A stretch of DNA of 64,000 bases from Portibacter lacus. GTDB taxonomy: Bacteria > Bacteroidota > Bacteroidia > Chitinophagales > Saprospiraceae. Numbering within the stretch: the first letter of the stretch is position 1; the number at the start of each line of letters is the position of its first letter. The notes below the pieces were generated by a model, which was not told the DNA's origin, did no database searches, and saw nothing but the letters and a program-made list of their open reading frames with translations. This document shows positions 1 through 8,600 of this stretch, piece by piece. The translations under genes and the position numbers were made by a program. The DNA lies in the NCBI RefSeq assembly GCF_021533215.1, contig NZ_JAJNKA010000010.1, positions 1-64,000 on the forward strand, read 5' to 3'.

Positions 1-9
1 CCACATTCT

Positions 10-123
10 TAGGGGGTCAAACCGTAAGAATGTTATTAACATTCTTCTACTTTTGAGGGGTCAAACCTCAAGAATCAGAGGGGTCAAACCGATAGGAATC
101 GAGGGGTCAAAGGTGCAGGAATA
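10..123. repeat. 23-bp GGGGTCAAA repeat cluster
   Basis: Four copies of GGGGTCAA start at 13, 57, 80 and 103. The last three are exactly 23 bp apart in the form GAGGGGTCAAA-N-AGGAATC; the first lies 44 bp before the second. The first copy is framed by an 8-bp inverted repeat, ACATTCTT (3-10) and AAGAATGT (26-33), and ACATTCTT recurs at 39-46. The cluster sits at the window edge and may continue to the left. Unit spacing is too tight for CRISPR spacers. Function unknown; iterated protein-binding sites or the edge of a dispersed repeat are both possible. Confidence 0.6.
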
Positions 124-176
124 TGCATACACACTTTAGGTAATAAAGCGTTATACTATGTAGAGCTATACAGTCA

Positions 177-923
177 ATGAGAATTAAGCAATGTAATATG
201 AATTCTAATTTTATTTTAATACTTGGTTTTATTATGCCAATTTTTGGTTTTAGTCAAATGAAAACGTCTATAGACGCAATTGGAAGTTTGGATTATTCCT
301 ATCGTAGTATTACTACTTCCAGTTCCGATGAATTTATCAAAGGTCTGGTCGAAAGAAGAAATGAAGGTGAAACGGGGAAAGTGGCTTGGAATGCGGGCTT
401 AAATTTGAATAGAAAATTGTCGAAAAAAATATTTTTAAAAACAGGAGTTAGATTTATTAGTACGGGGTATAATGGGCCAGTTGAGGAAGTGACATGGGGC
501 TCTCAGCATGATGGAAATGGAGGCCAGATAGAAGATCCAAGCTTACCTAAAGAGATTCAAATAAAGTATAATTATTGGTTTATAGAAATTCCGTTAGGGA
601 TTAGATGGGAAATAAATGAGAATAAATTTGCACCGTTTCTGGAAGCCGGAGTTGCACCTTCCTTGTATTTGAGAACTCGATCTGCTTTGGTCTCAGATCA
701 GGATAAAGAAATTTCGTTTTCGGATGATAGAGTGAATAAAATGAACAACATTCATGCTTACGGCTTTATTTCATTCGGAGGTAATTATACTATAAATGAA
801 AAATATCAACTCTTTGCTCAACCCATTTTTCGTTATCATTTGACAAAATTAGCAGACACGCCCATTCGAGAACATCTTTATAGTGGCGGAATAGAATTAG
901 GGATTAGAAGGAAAATCCAATAG
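177..923 (+). CDS. Outer-membrane beta-barrel protein (PorT/OMP_b-brl type)
   Basis: Predicted 248-aa secreted protein. The N-terminus is a signal peptide ending in a Bacteroidota-like GFSQ cleavage region near residue 27. The remainder alternates amphipathic strands: an early segment with KTGVRF, a central NYWFIEIPLGIRW strand, then EAGVAPSLYLR and a C-terminal GGIELGIRRK strand. The IEIPLG segment is typical of the small eight-stranded porin-like barrels annotated as outer membrane beta-barrel proteins or PorT-like. An alternative ATG at 198 would give a shorter, cleaner signal peptide. It stands alone, with no partner gene in view, so substrate and role are unknown. Confidence 0.7.
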   Translation: MRIKQCNMNSNFILILGFIMPIFGFSQMKTSIDAIGSLDYSYRSITTSSSDEFIKGLVERRNEGETGKVAWNAGLNLNRKLSKKIFLKTGVRFISTGYNGPVEEVTWGSQHDGNGGQIEDPSLPKEIQIKYNYWFIEIPLGIRWEINENKFAPFLEAGVAPSLYLRTRSALVSDQDKEISFSDDRVNKMNNIHAYGFISFGGNYTINEKYQLFAQPIFRYHLTKLADTPIREHLYSGGIELGIRRKIQ

Positions 924-1016
924 ACCAGAAAGGTTAGAGATAGTCCATTACAAGATGCTTCATTTATATATGTTGATCATTTAAATTCTATTCGTCTGAT
1001 TGATCAGTTTCTGGTC
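923..1016. other. Gap with 9-bp inverted repeat downstream of barrel gene
   Basis: GACCAGAAA (923-931) and TTTCTGGTC (1008-1016) are perfectly complementary but separated by 76 bases, with no following T-run. It may form a long-looped structure after the barrel gene stop or be chance. I see nothing else in the 924-1136 gap apart from the MarR-type palindrome. Confidence 0.25.
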
Positions 1017-1092
1017 AAGATCATTCTAGAATCGCATTAAGAAACTTAAAAGATTCTTGAATTACTAAAATATTCAGATTAAAACAATATAT

Positions 1093-1104
1093 TTGATGTA
1101 TCAA
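1093..1104. promoter_or_regulatory. Candidate MarR operator upstream of marR
   Basis: TTGATGTATCAA, an inverted repeat with 5-bp perfect arms (TTGAT/ATCAA), lies 33 bp before the marR ATG and overlaps a TTTG (1092-1095) that could be a Bacteroidota -33 element. A near-identical perfect palindrome occurs downstream before the next gene, which strongly suggests an autoregulatory site. Confidence 0.6.
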
Positions 1105-1136
1105 TAGTTATAGTATCAATTAATATTTAATTTATT

Positions 1137-1571
1137 ATGCAAGACAAGGATTTAAGTAGTGTTTTTCTCTTTAAAATAGAAAATACAGCAAAACAATTCC
1201 GGAAGTATAAGAATAGAATCTTTAAAGAGAAAGGAATAGATATCACAAGTGATCAGTGGATTTTACTCAAGAATATTAATGAGGAAGAAGGTATTAATCA
1301 AACGGAGTTAGCTATTAGATCTAAGAAAGAAGCAGCAGCGGTTACCCGAACATTGGACATCTTAGAGCGAAAGAAAATGATTGTCCGAAAAGCTAATCCG
1401 AACAGTAGAAGAGTCTATAATTTAATGACTTCTGCTCAAGGCAAGAAAGTAATAGAACAAATCTTGCCAATTGCATTAGAGATTAGGAAACAAGCAAAAT
1501 TAGATATTCCTGATGAAGATGTAGAAGTACTGAACCAGCTGTTGGATAAAATCTTCGATAACTTAAAATAA
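1137..1571 (+). CDS. MarR family transcriptional regulator
   Basis: A 144-aa protein with the MarR winged-helix layout: an N-terminal dimerisation helix (residues 5-30), a helix-turn-helix around 50-75 (NQTELAIRSKKEAAAVTRTLD), and a beta-wing near 80-95 (KKMIVRKANPNSRRVYNL), followed by the C-terminal dimerisation helix. Length is normal for the family. These proteins bind palindromes as dimers and are usually released by small ligands. Matching palindromes lie 33 bp upstream of this gene and 26 bp upstream of the following DOMON gene, so it probably represses itself and the next two genes. Its ligand cannot be read from sequence. Confidence 0.9.
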   Translation: MQDKDLSSVFLFKIENTAKQFRKYKNRIFKEKGIDITSDQWILLKNINEEEGINQTELAIRSKKEAAAVTRTLDILERKKMIVRKANPNSRRVYNLMTSAQGKKVIEQILPIALEIRKQAKLDIPDEDVEVLNQLLDKIFDNLK

Positions 1572-1577
1572 TATTTT

Positions 1578-1610
1578 TTTGCATTAATAATTGATGCATC
1601 AAAAATTGAT
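1578..1610 (+). promoter_or_regulatory. Promoter with perfect MarR palindrome before DOMON gene
   Basis: TTTG at 1578-1581 (-33-like) is followed 19 bp later by AAAAATTG (1601-1608, weak -7-like). Between them sits the perfect palindrome TTGATGCATCAA (1591-1602), the same as the site before marR except for one central base. A further half-site TTGAT follows at 1606-1610. A repressor bound here would block the promoter. Confidence 0.6.
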
Positions 1611-1627
1611 AATTAAACCATAACATT

Positions 1628-2119
1628 ATGATGTCATATATATTCTTAATCATGACTATTCTTAACACAGGTGTTTCATATAATAATATCATTTCTAAGA
1701 ATGGCATGACCGTTGAATGGATCTTTCTAGATGAAAAGAACATAAAATTTAAAGTGACATCGCCTGAGAAGGGTTGGGTTGCGATCGGATTGAATACAGA
1801 GAATGAATTAGTCGGAAGCAACCTCATCATGGCTGCTGTTTCCGATAAGCAAAATTTGATTTCTGATCGATACATCGTTGATTTTGGTGACCATCAATCA
1901 GTGGTGAGTTTAGGCGCAGAATCACAAGTGGAATTAATATCGGCTGTGGAAGGAAAGAAAGGAACAGTAGTCGAATTCATATTGAAAACAAAAACGCTGG
2001 ACGAATACCATTTTAATATTGCAAGAAAGCAAAAATTCTATTTAGTGATGGCCTATTCTCGAGAGGATGATTTCTCTCACCATTCTGCCATGCGTACTTC
2101 AGTGGAAATAATTTTTTAA
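1628..2119 (+). CDS. DOMON domain-containing exported protein
   Basis: A 163-aa protein with a short hydrophobic N-terminus (residues 1-18) and one DOMON-like domain spanning about 25-155: the GMTVEWIFLDEKNIKF strand pair, WVAIGLNTENELVGSN, and a closing histidine-containing HHSAMRTSVEI strand. DOMON domains bind haem or sugars and often serve periplasmic electron transfer. GWVAIGLN is the family's most recognisable part. The MarR palindrome directly upstream and the 17-bp gap to the next gene indicate a small MarR-controlled operon with the NTF2-like gene. A redox role is inference from the family. Confidence 0.65.
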   Translation: MMSYIFLIMTILNTGVSYNNIISKNGMTVEWIFLDEKNIKFKVTSPEKGWVAIGLNTENELVGSNLIMAAVSDKQNLISDRYIVDFGDHQSVVSLGAESQVELISAVEGKKGTVVEFILKTKTLDEYHFNIARKQKFYLVMAYSREDDFSHHSAMRTSVEIIF

Positions 2120-2136
2120 CACAATAAATCAATAAT

Positions 2137-2559
2137 ATGAAGTTCTTAATTTTTTTAATCAGTATGGTCAATTTCACCAATCAAATGCCACAAGATGACT
2201 TAGTGATGATTTCTCAGGTCGTAGAATCGTTTGTTAAGCATGTAGATGATAGAAACATTGACGAAGTCAATAATGTCCTTCACGATGATTTTAGAGCAAT
2301 TGTGAATCAAGCTTTTGGAAGTAAGGATGTTCAGTTTTTGACGAAGCCCATTTATCTTGATTTAATGAAGAAGAAAGAAATAGGAGGAGATGCTAGAAAA
2401 GTGGTCATTTTATCAGTAGATCTTGAAGATAAAAATGCAGTTGTCAAAGCGAAATTCACTGGAAAAGAATTGGTGTTTACTACATTCTTGCAGTTAATTA
2501 AAGATAGTGATGGAGACTGGAAGATCATGTCTGACCTGCCTGTGATTCATAAGATTTGA
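2137..2559 (+). CDS. NTF2-like / putative lumazine-binding-type small protein
   Basis: A 140-aa protein. It begins with a short hydrophobic stretch (residues 2-13), then a cone-fold pattern: helices at 20-48 (VVESFVKHVDDRNIDEVNNVLHD, with DF), and strands at 88-135 ending FLQLIKDSDGDWKIMSDLPVI. The phrase DGDWKI near the end is typical of SnoaL/NTF2-like and DUF4440-type proteins in this phylum. These bind small molecules or have no known activity. It is probably co-transcribed with the DOMON gene 17 bp upstream. Confidence 0.6.
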   Translation: MKFLIFLISMVNFTNQMPQDDLVMISQVVESFVKHVDDRNIDEVNNVLHDDFRAIVNQAFGSKDVQFLTKPIYLDLMKKKEIGGDARKVVILSVDLEDKNAVVKAKFTGKELVFTTFLQLIKDSDGDWKIMSDLPVIHKI

Positions 2560-2585
2560 AGCCAAGGATTGAATTAAGTTAAAAC

Positions 2586-2621
2586 CTGCCACTGTCTAAT
2601 AGGATGGTTGGCAGTTTTTTT
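2586..2621 (+). terminator. Intrinsic terminator after DOMON/NTF2 operon
   Basis: Stem CTGCCA (2586-2591) pairs with TGGCAG (2609-2614), directly followed by seven Ts (2615-2621). It closes the MarR-linked operon. Confidence 0.7.
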
Positions 2622-2770
2622 ATTTGTCCCTATTATTGACTTCATTCGCTAACAAGAACATGGCTATAACGAAAAATCTTTGTTACATTTATCTTCATGA
2701 AGTTGTGTAAATATTCAATTTGAAGATCTTCCTTCTTTGATTTGTATTTTTAAAGTTATAAAAACAGTTG

Positions 2771-3391
2771 ATGAATCCAGAAGTTGATGTTTTTTTTACG
2801 GATGGTTGTGGTAGATGTCCACTTGGTGGCACCCCAGAATGTAAGGTGCACAACTGGGATAAAGAACTAGCTTTTTTAAGAACGCTTGTTCTAGACTGTG
2901 GACTAGACGAGGAGTTGAAATGGGGTGTACCTGTTTACAGTTATAATGGGAAGAATGTTGTAGTTATCGGAGCATTCATAGATAATTGTGTACTTAGTTT
3001 TTTTAAAGGTGTTCTGTTAAGTGATGAGCTCGGGATTCTGACAAAGCCAGGAGAGCATACCCAATCAGCTCGGGTAGTCAGGTTTACTAACTTGGAAGAT
3101 ATTGTGAAATTAGAGAGTGATTTGAAAACATACATTTATGAAGCGATAGAAGTAGAAAGAGCAGGACTTAAGGTGGAATTTAAGAAAAATCCGGAGCCCA
3201 TACCTGCAGAACTTCAAGACAAAATAGATTCAGATCCAGTATTTAAAGAGGCATTCGATGCACTTACGCCAGGAAGGCAACGTGGTTATATTCTTCATTT
3301 TTCTCAGCCCAAGCAATCTAAAACTCGAATTTCTAGAATTGAGAAAAGCATTGAAAAGATCTTTGAGGGAAAAGGTTATAATGAAAGATGA
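2771..3391 (+). CDS. YdeI/OmpD-associated family protein (DUF1801 + OmdA-like)
   Basis: A 206-aa cytoplasmic protein. The N-terminal half (residues 25-125) is a DUF1801-type domain, recognisable by LKWGVPVYSYNGKNVVVIGAF and SARVVRFTNLEDI. The C-terminal half carries the YdeI/OmdA signature with PIPAELQDKIDSDPVFKEAF, then ALTPGRQRGYILHFSQPKQ and TRISRIEK, as in proteins called YdeI/OmpD-associated or bacteriocin-protection. I use the ATG at 2771 rather than the TTG just before it. The N-terminus has a cysteine cluster (FFTDGCGRCPLGGTPEC) not usual in short homologues, possibly metal-binding. Biochemical role unproven. Confidence 0.75.
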   Translation: MNPEVDVFFTDGCGRCPLGGTPECKVHNWDKELAFLRTLVLDCGLDEELKWGVPVYSYNGKNVVVIGAFIDNCVLSFFKGVLLSDELGILTKPGEHTQSARVVRFTNLEDIVKLESDLKTYIYEAIEVERAGLKVEFKKNPEPIPAELQDKIDSDPVFKEAFDALTPGRQRGYILHFSQPKQSKTRISRIEKSIEKIFEGKGYNER

Positions 3392-3419
3392 TGCTACAGT
3401 CGTATTAAAATTTAATAAC

Positions 3420-5345
3420 ATGTGTAATCTGTTGACAAGCATTTTCTTGGCCTTGTCTATGTCTCTGTTGTCTTTATCTGTTAACGCTCAGACTGAATCT
3501 GCTAAATCTGAATTTGAAACCCTATTAAGTAGGCTAAATGTTCAGGAAATAGCTTCCACGAATCAAATAGATAATAGCCTTTTAGGAGCAGAACAATTGC
3601 TGACTTATTTTAAAAAAAGAAAGCACGTTATGCATCCTGCATCTATTGGGAAAGGGCCAAGTAAAGTTTCGGATAGGGATAAGAAATGGGCAAGTGATGC
3701 CTTAGAACATATCTTCGTAGGACAGCCCGCTTTGCCTTCTTTTTTCTGTGGAGACGATATAGACTGGGATTTATCGCCAGTTTCAGATATGGAGTGGAAA
3801 TGGCAACTGCACCGAATGTATTTCTGGAATGCCATGGGAAAAGTGTATGCAAGTTCAAAGGATGAAACATATGCTGAAGCTTGGTGCGATCAATTGGTGG
3901 ATTGGACAAAGAAGAATCTTCACAACTTGGAACATAAAGACGCGTGGAGATCTATAGAAGCTGGAGTAAGAGGTAGGAACTGGACGACATTGTTCTACCG
4001 TTTTCTGCATTCTAAGCACTTTAATGATGAAGTGTTAATTGCTTTCTTGAACAGTTGTTATGATCATGCAGAATATTTAATGACTGCTTACAGCGCTGGT
4101 AGTAATTGGGCCCTAATCGAAGCGGAAGGCTTGGCTTTTATTGCTTTTACCTTTCCAGAATTTAAGAACGCTGCTGGTTGGAAGGATGAGGCCATTCGTC
4201 GGTTCAATATTGAAATTGACAACCAAGTCAATGCAGATGGTTATCAACAAGAATTAACAATGAATTATCATATAGGAAGTATCAATTGGTTTATGAGATC
4301 GTATGAGTTGGCTCAGATAAATGGAGAGGGTAGTGCTTTTCCGGAAACTTTTGTGGATAAGATAGAACGCATGTGTGAAGTTCCTATGAAAGTATGTTTG
4401 CCAGATGGTACCAGTCCACAATTTGGTGACGATTGGGCAGGGAAACCACATCAATTTGCTTCAAGGTTCAAAGGTTGGTCGGAGCGTTTCGATCGGGATG
4501 ATTTTCTTTATTTTGCGTCCAAAGGAACGGAGGGTGAGGCGCCAGAAGAGACCGCATATATGTTAGATGAAAGTGGCATTTACTCCTTCCGAAGCGGATG
4601 GGAAGAGGATGCCATCTGTATGGTAATGAAATGTGGTCCCGATGGTGGGAGCCATTGCCAGCCTGATAATGGAACCTTTACTTTGTTTGCAGGAGGGAAG
4701 AATCTGATGCCTGATGCGGGTAGTTATGTGTACAGTGGAGATCCAGAGGGAAGAAGTTGGTTTCGGCAGAGTAAAGTTCATCAGACATTGACTTTAGATG
4801 GTATGAATTCAGCTTTTCATCCTTCGTTAGTGAAATGGGAAACCAGTGATTCCCTAGACATGGTTATTGTAGAAAACCAATCCTATCCTGATTTAAAACA
4901 CAGAAGAAGCATTTTCTTTATTGATAAAAAGTACTTTGTAATCGTCGATGATGCTATCGGCAAAGCTAGTGGAGTAGTTGATATTCACTTTCAGTTAGCA
5001 CAGGGAAATGCAAGATTTGATTCTGAAAATCTAGAAATTCATTCATTAAATAAGCAAGAGTGGAATGTTGGCGTTCATACAATGTCAGATTCAGAAGTGA
5101 GATTGGAGGAAGAAGAGGGTTGGGTTTCGTTTGATTATTCGAAGAAAGAGCAAAGGCCGGCATTCAAGTTTTCCATTGACAAAAAAAGAGATGAAAAGAA
5201 GGTTAGATTTGTCTCTTTAATTGTTCCTTATGAACAAGAAATTCCAAAGTTAGCCCTTGATTTTGATTTTTCTGAGGAGGAAAATATTGAATTTCAACTT
5301 TCCATCGATGGAGAGATAAAGTCCTATAAAATCCTTCTAAAGTAA
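3420..5345 (+). CDS. Heparinase II/III family polysaccharide lyase-like protein
   Basis: A secreted protein of about 641 aa from ATG 3420, which gives a compact signal peptide ending SVNAQ; an ATG at 3381 overlapping the previous gene by 11 bp is the alternative. The N-terminal half is an alpha/alpha toroid (WRSIEAGVRGRNW, GSNWALIEAEGLAFIAFTFPE, DGYQQELTMNYHIGS). The C-terminal half is the heparinase II/III beta-sandwich, marked by GGSHCQPDNGTFTLFAGG and LMPDAGSYVYSGDP. The Asn in GSNW, Tyr in MNYH and His in GSHC fit the Asn/Tyr/His catalytic set known from PL12/PL21-type enzymes. The substrate, a uronate-containing polysaccharide, is inferred. No SusC/SusD genes are adjacent. Confidence 0.75.
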   Translation: MCNLLTSIFLALSMSLLSLSVNAQTESAKSEFETLLSRLNVQEIASTNQIDNSLLGAEQLLTYFKKRKHVMHPASIGKGPSKVSDRDKKWASDALEHIFVGQPALPSFFCGDDIDWDLSPVSDMEWKWQLHRMYFWNAMGKVYASSKDETYAEAWCDQLVDWTKKNLHNLEHKDAWRSIEAGVRGRNWTTLFYRFLHSKHFNDEVLIAFLNSCYDHAEYLMTAYSAGSNWALIEAEGLAFIAFTFPEFKNAAGWKDEAIRRFNIEIDNQVNADGYQQELTMNYHIGSINWFMRSYELAQINGEGSAFPETFVDKIERMCEVPMKVCLPDGTSPQFGDDWAGKPHQFASRFKGWSERFDRDDFLYFASKGTEGEAPEETAYMLDESGIYSFRSGWEEDAICMVMKCGPDGGSHCQPDNGTFTLFAGGKNLMPDAGSYVYSGDPEGRSWFRQSKVHQTLTLDGMNSAFHPSLVKWETSDSLDMVIVENQSYPDLKHRRSIFFIDKKYFVIVDDAIGKASGVVDIHFQLAQGNARFDSENLEIHSLNKQEWNVGVHTMSDSEVRLEEEEGWVSFDYSKKEQRPAFKFSIDKKRDEKKVRFVSLIVPYEQEIPKLALDFDFSEEENIEFQLSIDGEIKSYKILLK

Positions 5346-5675
5346 GTCAGATTCCCATAGGTTACACCTAGATTCTATCGTATGTGAAGAGACTTTAGTG
5401 CCTATTCGTACAATTAATAATGCGAAAGGTCTAAACATTCTTGCGGTTAAAGTTTTTAAATGTGTCTTGGTAGAAACGGATATTTGTATTTTTGCAACAG
5501 AAGAAACCTGAATCTCGAATTTTGAGGAAAGTAGAACGTCCATAAATGAATTCTTAACTTTCATGCCTAGTAATTTTACTTTGCTTGAAACCACTTCCTT
5601 TGAGCTTTAATGCTCTTCTACAATGAAAAAATCATTCATAAATATGAGCTTCTTTGGTAATAATTGTAAATAACA
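5346..5675 (+). promoter_or_regulatory. Noncoding gap with candidate promoter for the AsmA-like gene
   Basis: This 330-bp gap holds a possible promoter: CTTG (5466-5469), then 17 bp, then TATTTTTG (5487-5494), a match to the Bacteroidota -7 consensus TAnnTTTG. That would leave a leader of about 175 nt before the TTG start at 5676. I see no structured RNA or other feature. Confidence 0.35.
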
Positions 5676-8600
5676 TTGAGTAAGAAAAAGCAAAAATATA
5701 GCGCTTCTTTTTGGATTAAGATAACGGCCAAGATATTGTTCATCTTACTCTTTATTGCTATTGTCGGTGCGGTTATCGCATTCTTTTCTTTCAATAGATA
5801 CTTGCAAAAGAACGAGAGAAAAATATATAATGATATTGCTTTTTTGCAGAACGGAGATGTAGCAGTTGACCAAGTTTATTTTAGTTGGCTGAAGGATTTT
5901 CCTCATCTATCTTTAGTGGCGGAAAATGTGGAGTTGACGGATTCTGACATTGGCAATCAAGAAATACCGATCCTTAAGAATACGACCTTGCAAACTAGAC
6001 TTTCTATTAAAAATTGGAGAGATAAAACGCTAGAAATAAAACAGATTAAGCTGGAAGGTGGATCGTTTTATTATTTCAGAGATGCTCTGAAGAACTCTAA
6101 CATTGACAATATCCTAAGAGGTGATATGAGTCAAAAAGGAAATGATCATGGTATAAATGTAAATGCTGAGCATTTTAACATATCGCTTATTAATATGAAG
6201 GCGGTCGTCGTTGATTCAAGCAAAATGATGTTCTTAGATGGTATCGTGAATAAGTTCGAAGCGGAAATTTTCAACGATAATTTAACTCAAGCATGCGATG
6301 CATCAATGGATGTGCAACTTGGAAAGTTAATCTTTAATGAAAGGGGTGGTGTTTTTTTAGAAAATGCCTTAGTTTCAGGTGATTTCAAGGCATCATTAAA
6401 AGATGAATACATAGACATAAATGAATTTCCTGTAGATATAAATGGTGAGGAATTCATTTTTAGTGGCCATATTTCAACTAACAAATCATCGAAGACGACT
6501 TTGAGTTTTGAAAATGAGCAAACGAACTTGGAGACTGCACTTCCTTTGCTACCTGAACGAATTAGATCTAAGATTGAGCCTTTAGATGTGAAAGGCGAAT
6601 TCTATTCTAAGACCTTAGTAGAAATTCTAGCTGGAACCAATCCTTTAGTGGATGTGAAGTTTAAAATTCCAAGCAATGATGCAAATATCCAAGGTCTTTC
6701 ATTTCAAGAATTAAGTGTAGAAGGACAGTATATTAATAGAAAGGATTATCAAAACATTGACAAAAATATAAGGAAGGGTGATTATTATCTAGAACTGACT
6801 GACGTTTCCTCTGAATACAATCGGTTTCATGTCAACACTCCGAAAGCTATTATTAAAGGTAGTAAGTTTACCAAGCCAGCGATCATAGCGAAAACAAAAA
6901 TTCAAGGTAAAGCAGCTAATATTAGCAAGTGGTACCAGTCTGATAAATTTTTCTTTACAGAAGGGTATTTTGATCTTAATATAGCCATTGATGGTGAAAT
7001 AAATGATATTTCGAAGCTTTTTATTGAGAGTGATGCGACGCTACATTTGAATGATTTGATGGTATATTATAAGCCCGCAGATGTGGCGATTCCTATCGAT
7101 TCGATGTATCTGTTCAAGGAAGCAGGAGATGCTACATTCGATGTGGTTTCTACGACACTTGTCCATGACTATGATTATGAGTTGAATGGTGGCTTAGAGA
7201 ACTTAGCTGCATTAATCAATAGTACAGTAGGCGAATCTTCACAAAGTACTGCTAGTATAAGTGCTGGTCGATTAAGTTGGCAAGATTTCGTGAGTCTTTT
7301 TTCTGTTAAAAAGGAAGCATCGGAATTGCCGAAGGGAGAATTGGAAACTAAGAAATCGATGAAGGAAACGATTAATGGCATCTATTCTAAATTCAAGCCC
7401 AGCTTAACCATAAATATTGACACTTTTGATTACTACGATAAGATTCAGCTCTATAATCTAAAGACTGGTGCTTTTTTCGATAGCAAGAATTACTTCGTGT
7501 TAGACGATACAAAATTTAACTTGGATCAAGGTACAGTTGACATAAAATCAAGACTAGATCTAAGCGAAACCAATCGGACAGCCTTTGTCATCGATTTAAA
7601 GGCAGAAGATATTGACCTAGAGACGATACTGACTTCCCTCGATTATTTTAACATTCCTTTATTAGTAGATTTGAAAAGTTACGCGAAGCACTTTTATGTG
7701 GATATACACCTAGAAGGCATTGTGAATGACGATGGTGGCTTAGTAGAAGATATGACGAGTGGTGAAATTACCTTCAGAGATAAGCAGAAAGAAGATCTCA
7801 ATGGATCTATCGAATTCAAGTATATCGATGATGAGATGAATACCGTGATGTTGCTAAACGGAAATCCAAGTTTGTTTAATTCTTTTTTCGCAACAGAAGA
7901 GTTCTTTTTTCAAGATGCGGGGAAATTTGAAACTAAAGTAAATTATCAGGGAGATGTAAGGTCGGTTGCAGAATTATTTGATCAAGCAAAGATAGATTTT
8001 AGCATCACGAAAGGGGAGGTGTATTATGACAATGTAGATATCGTATTTCCGCTGGAGAGATTTGATGTTTTTCTGGAAAAAGACACGGTAGATTTTGATT
8101 TATTAATGAAATCAGAGGTGCTAGAACGTACAGTTAGCTTAGATGGATCGGCAAATAATGTTTCTGAATTGTTATTTGGTAATACCGGAAAAAAATTATC
8201 CACTTCTATCAATTTGCAAAGTCCATTTTTGAAATTAGATGACGCCATATTCATTTTTCAAAGTCCAGTTGATCCAGAAGATGTGAAGGTGGTAACTGAA
8301 GAAAAGGTCAAGATTTTAATAGGTTCTTTATTAAATCGATTTAACCCAAGGGTTCATATTGAGCTGGACTCATTTGCAGTAGACAGTACGATAAGCGTTT
8401 ATAATTTAAATACGGGAATGCATTTGAAAGATTCCACAAATGTGATCCTTGAACAAACTACTTTTAATTTTTGCGATGGGGAAATTGGGCTTGATCTGAA
8501 TTGGGACATCAGTGAAACGAAAGAAGATCCTTTCAGTGGTAACTTGTCGACTTCTAAGCTTTCACTGAGTCAGTTGTTAGAAAAGTTAGATTATTTGAAA

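Noticed and set aside
10-123. Possible CRISPR array from the 23-bp repeats
   Set aside because: Conserved unit is only about 11-12 bp and the variable part is under 12 bp, too short for repeats and spacers; no cas genes are present.
3258-3419. Upstream extension of the heparinase-like gene
   Set aside because: The longer frame overlaps the YdeI-like gene; the sequence only becomes a signal peptide from the ATG at 3420 (or possibly 3381).
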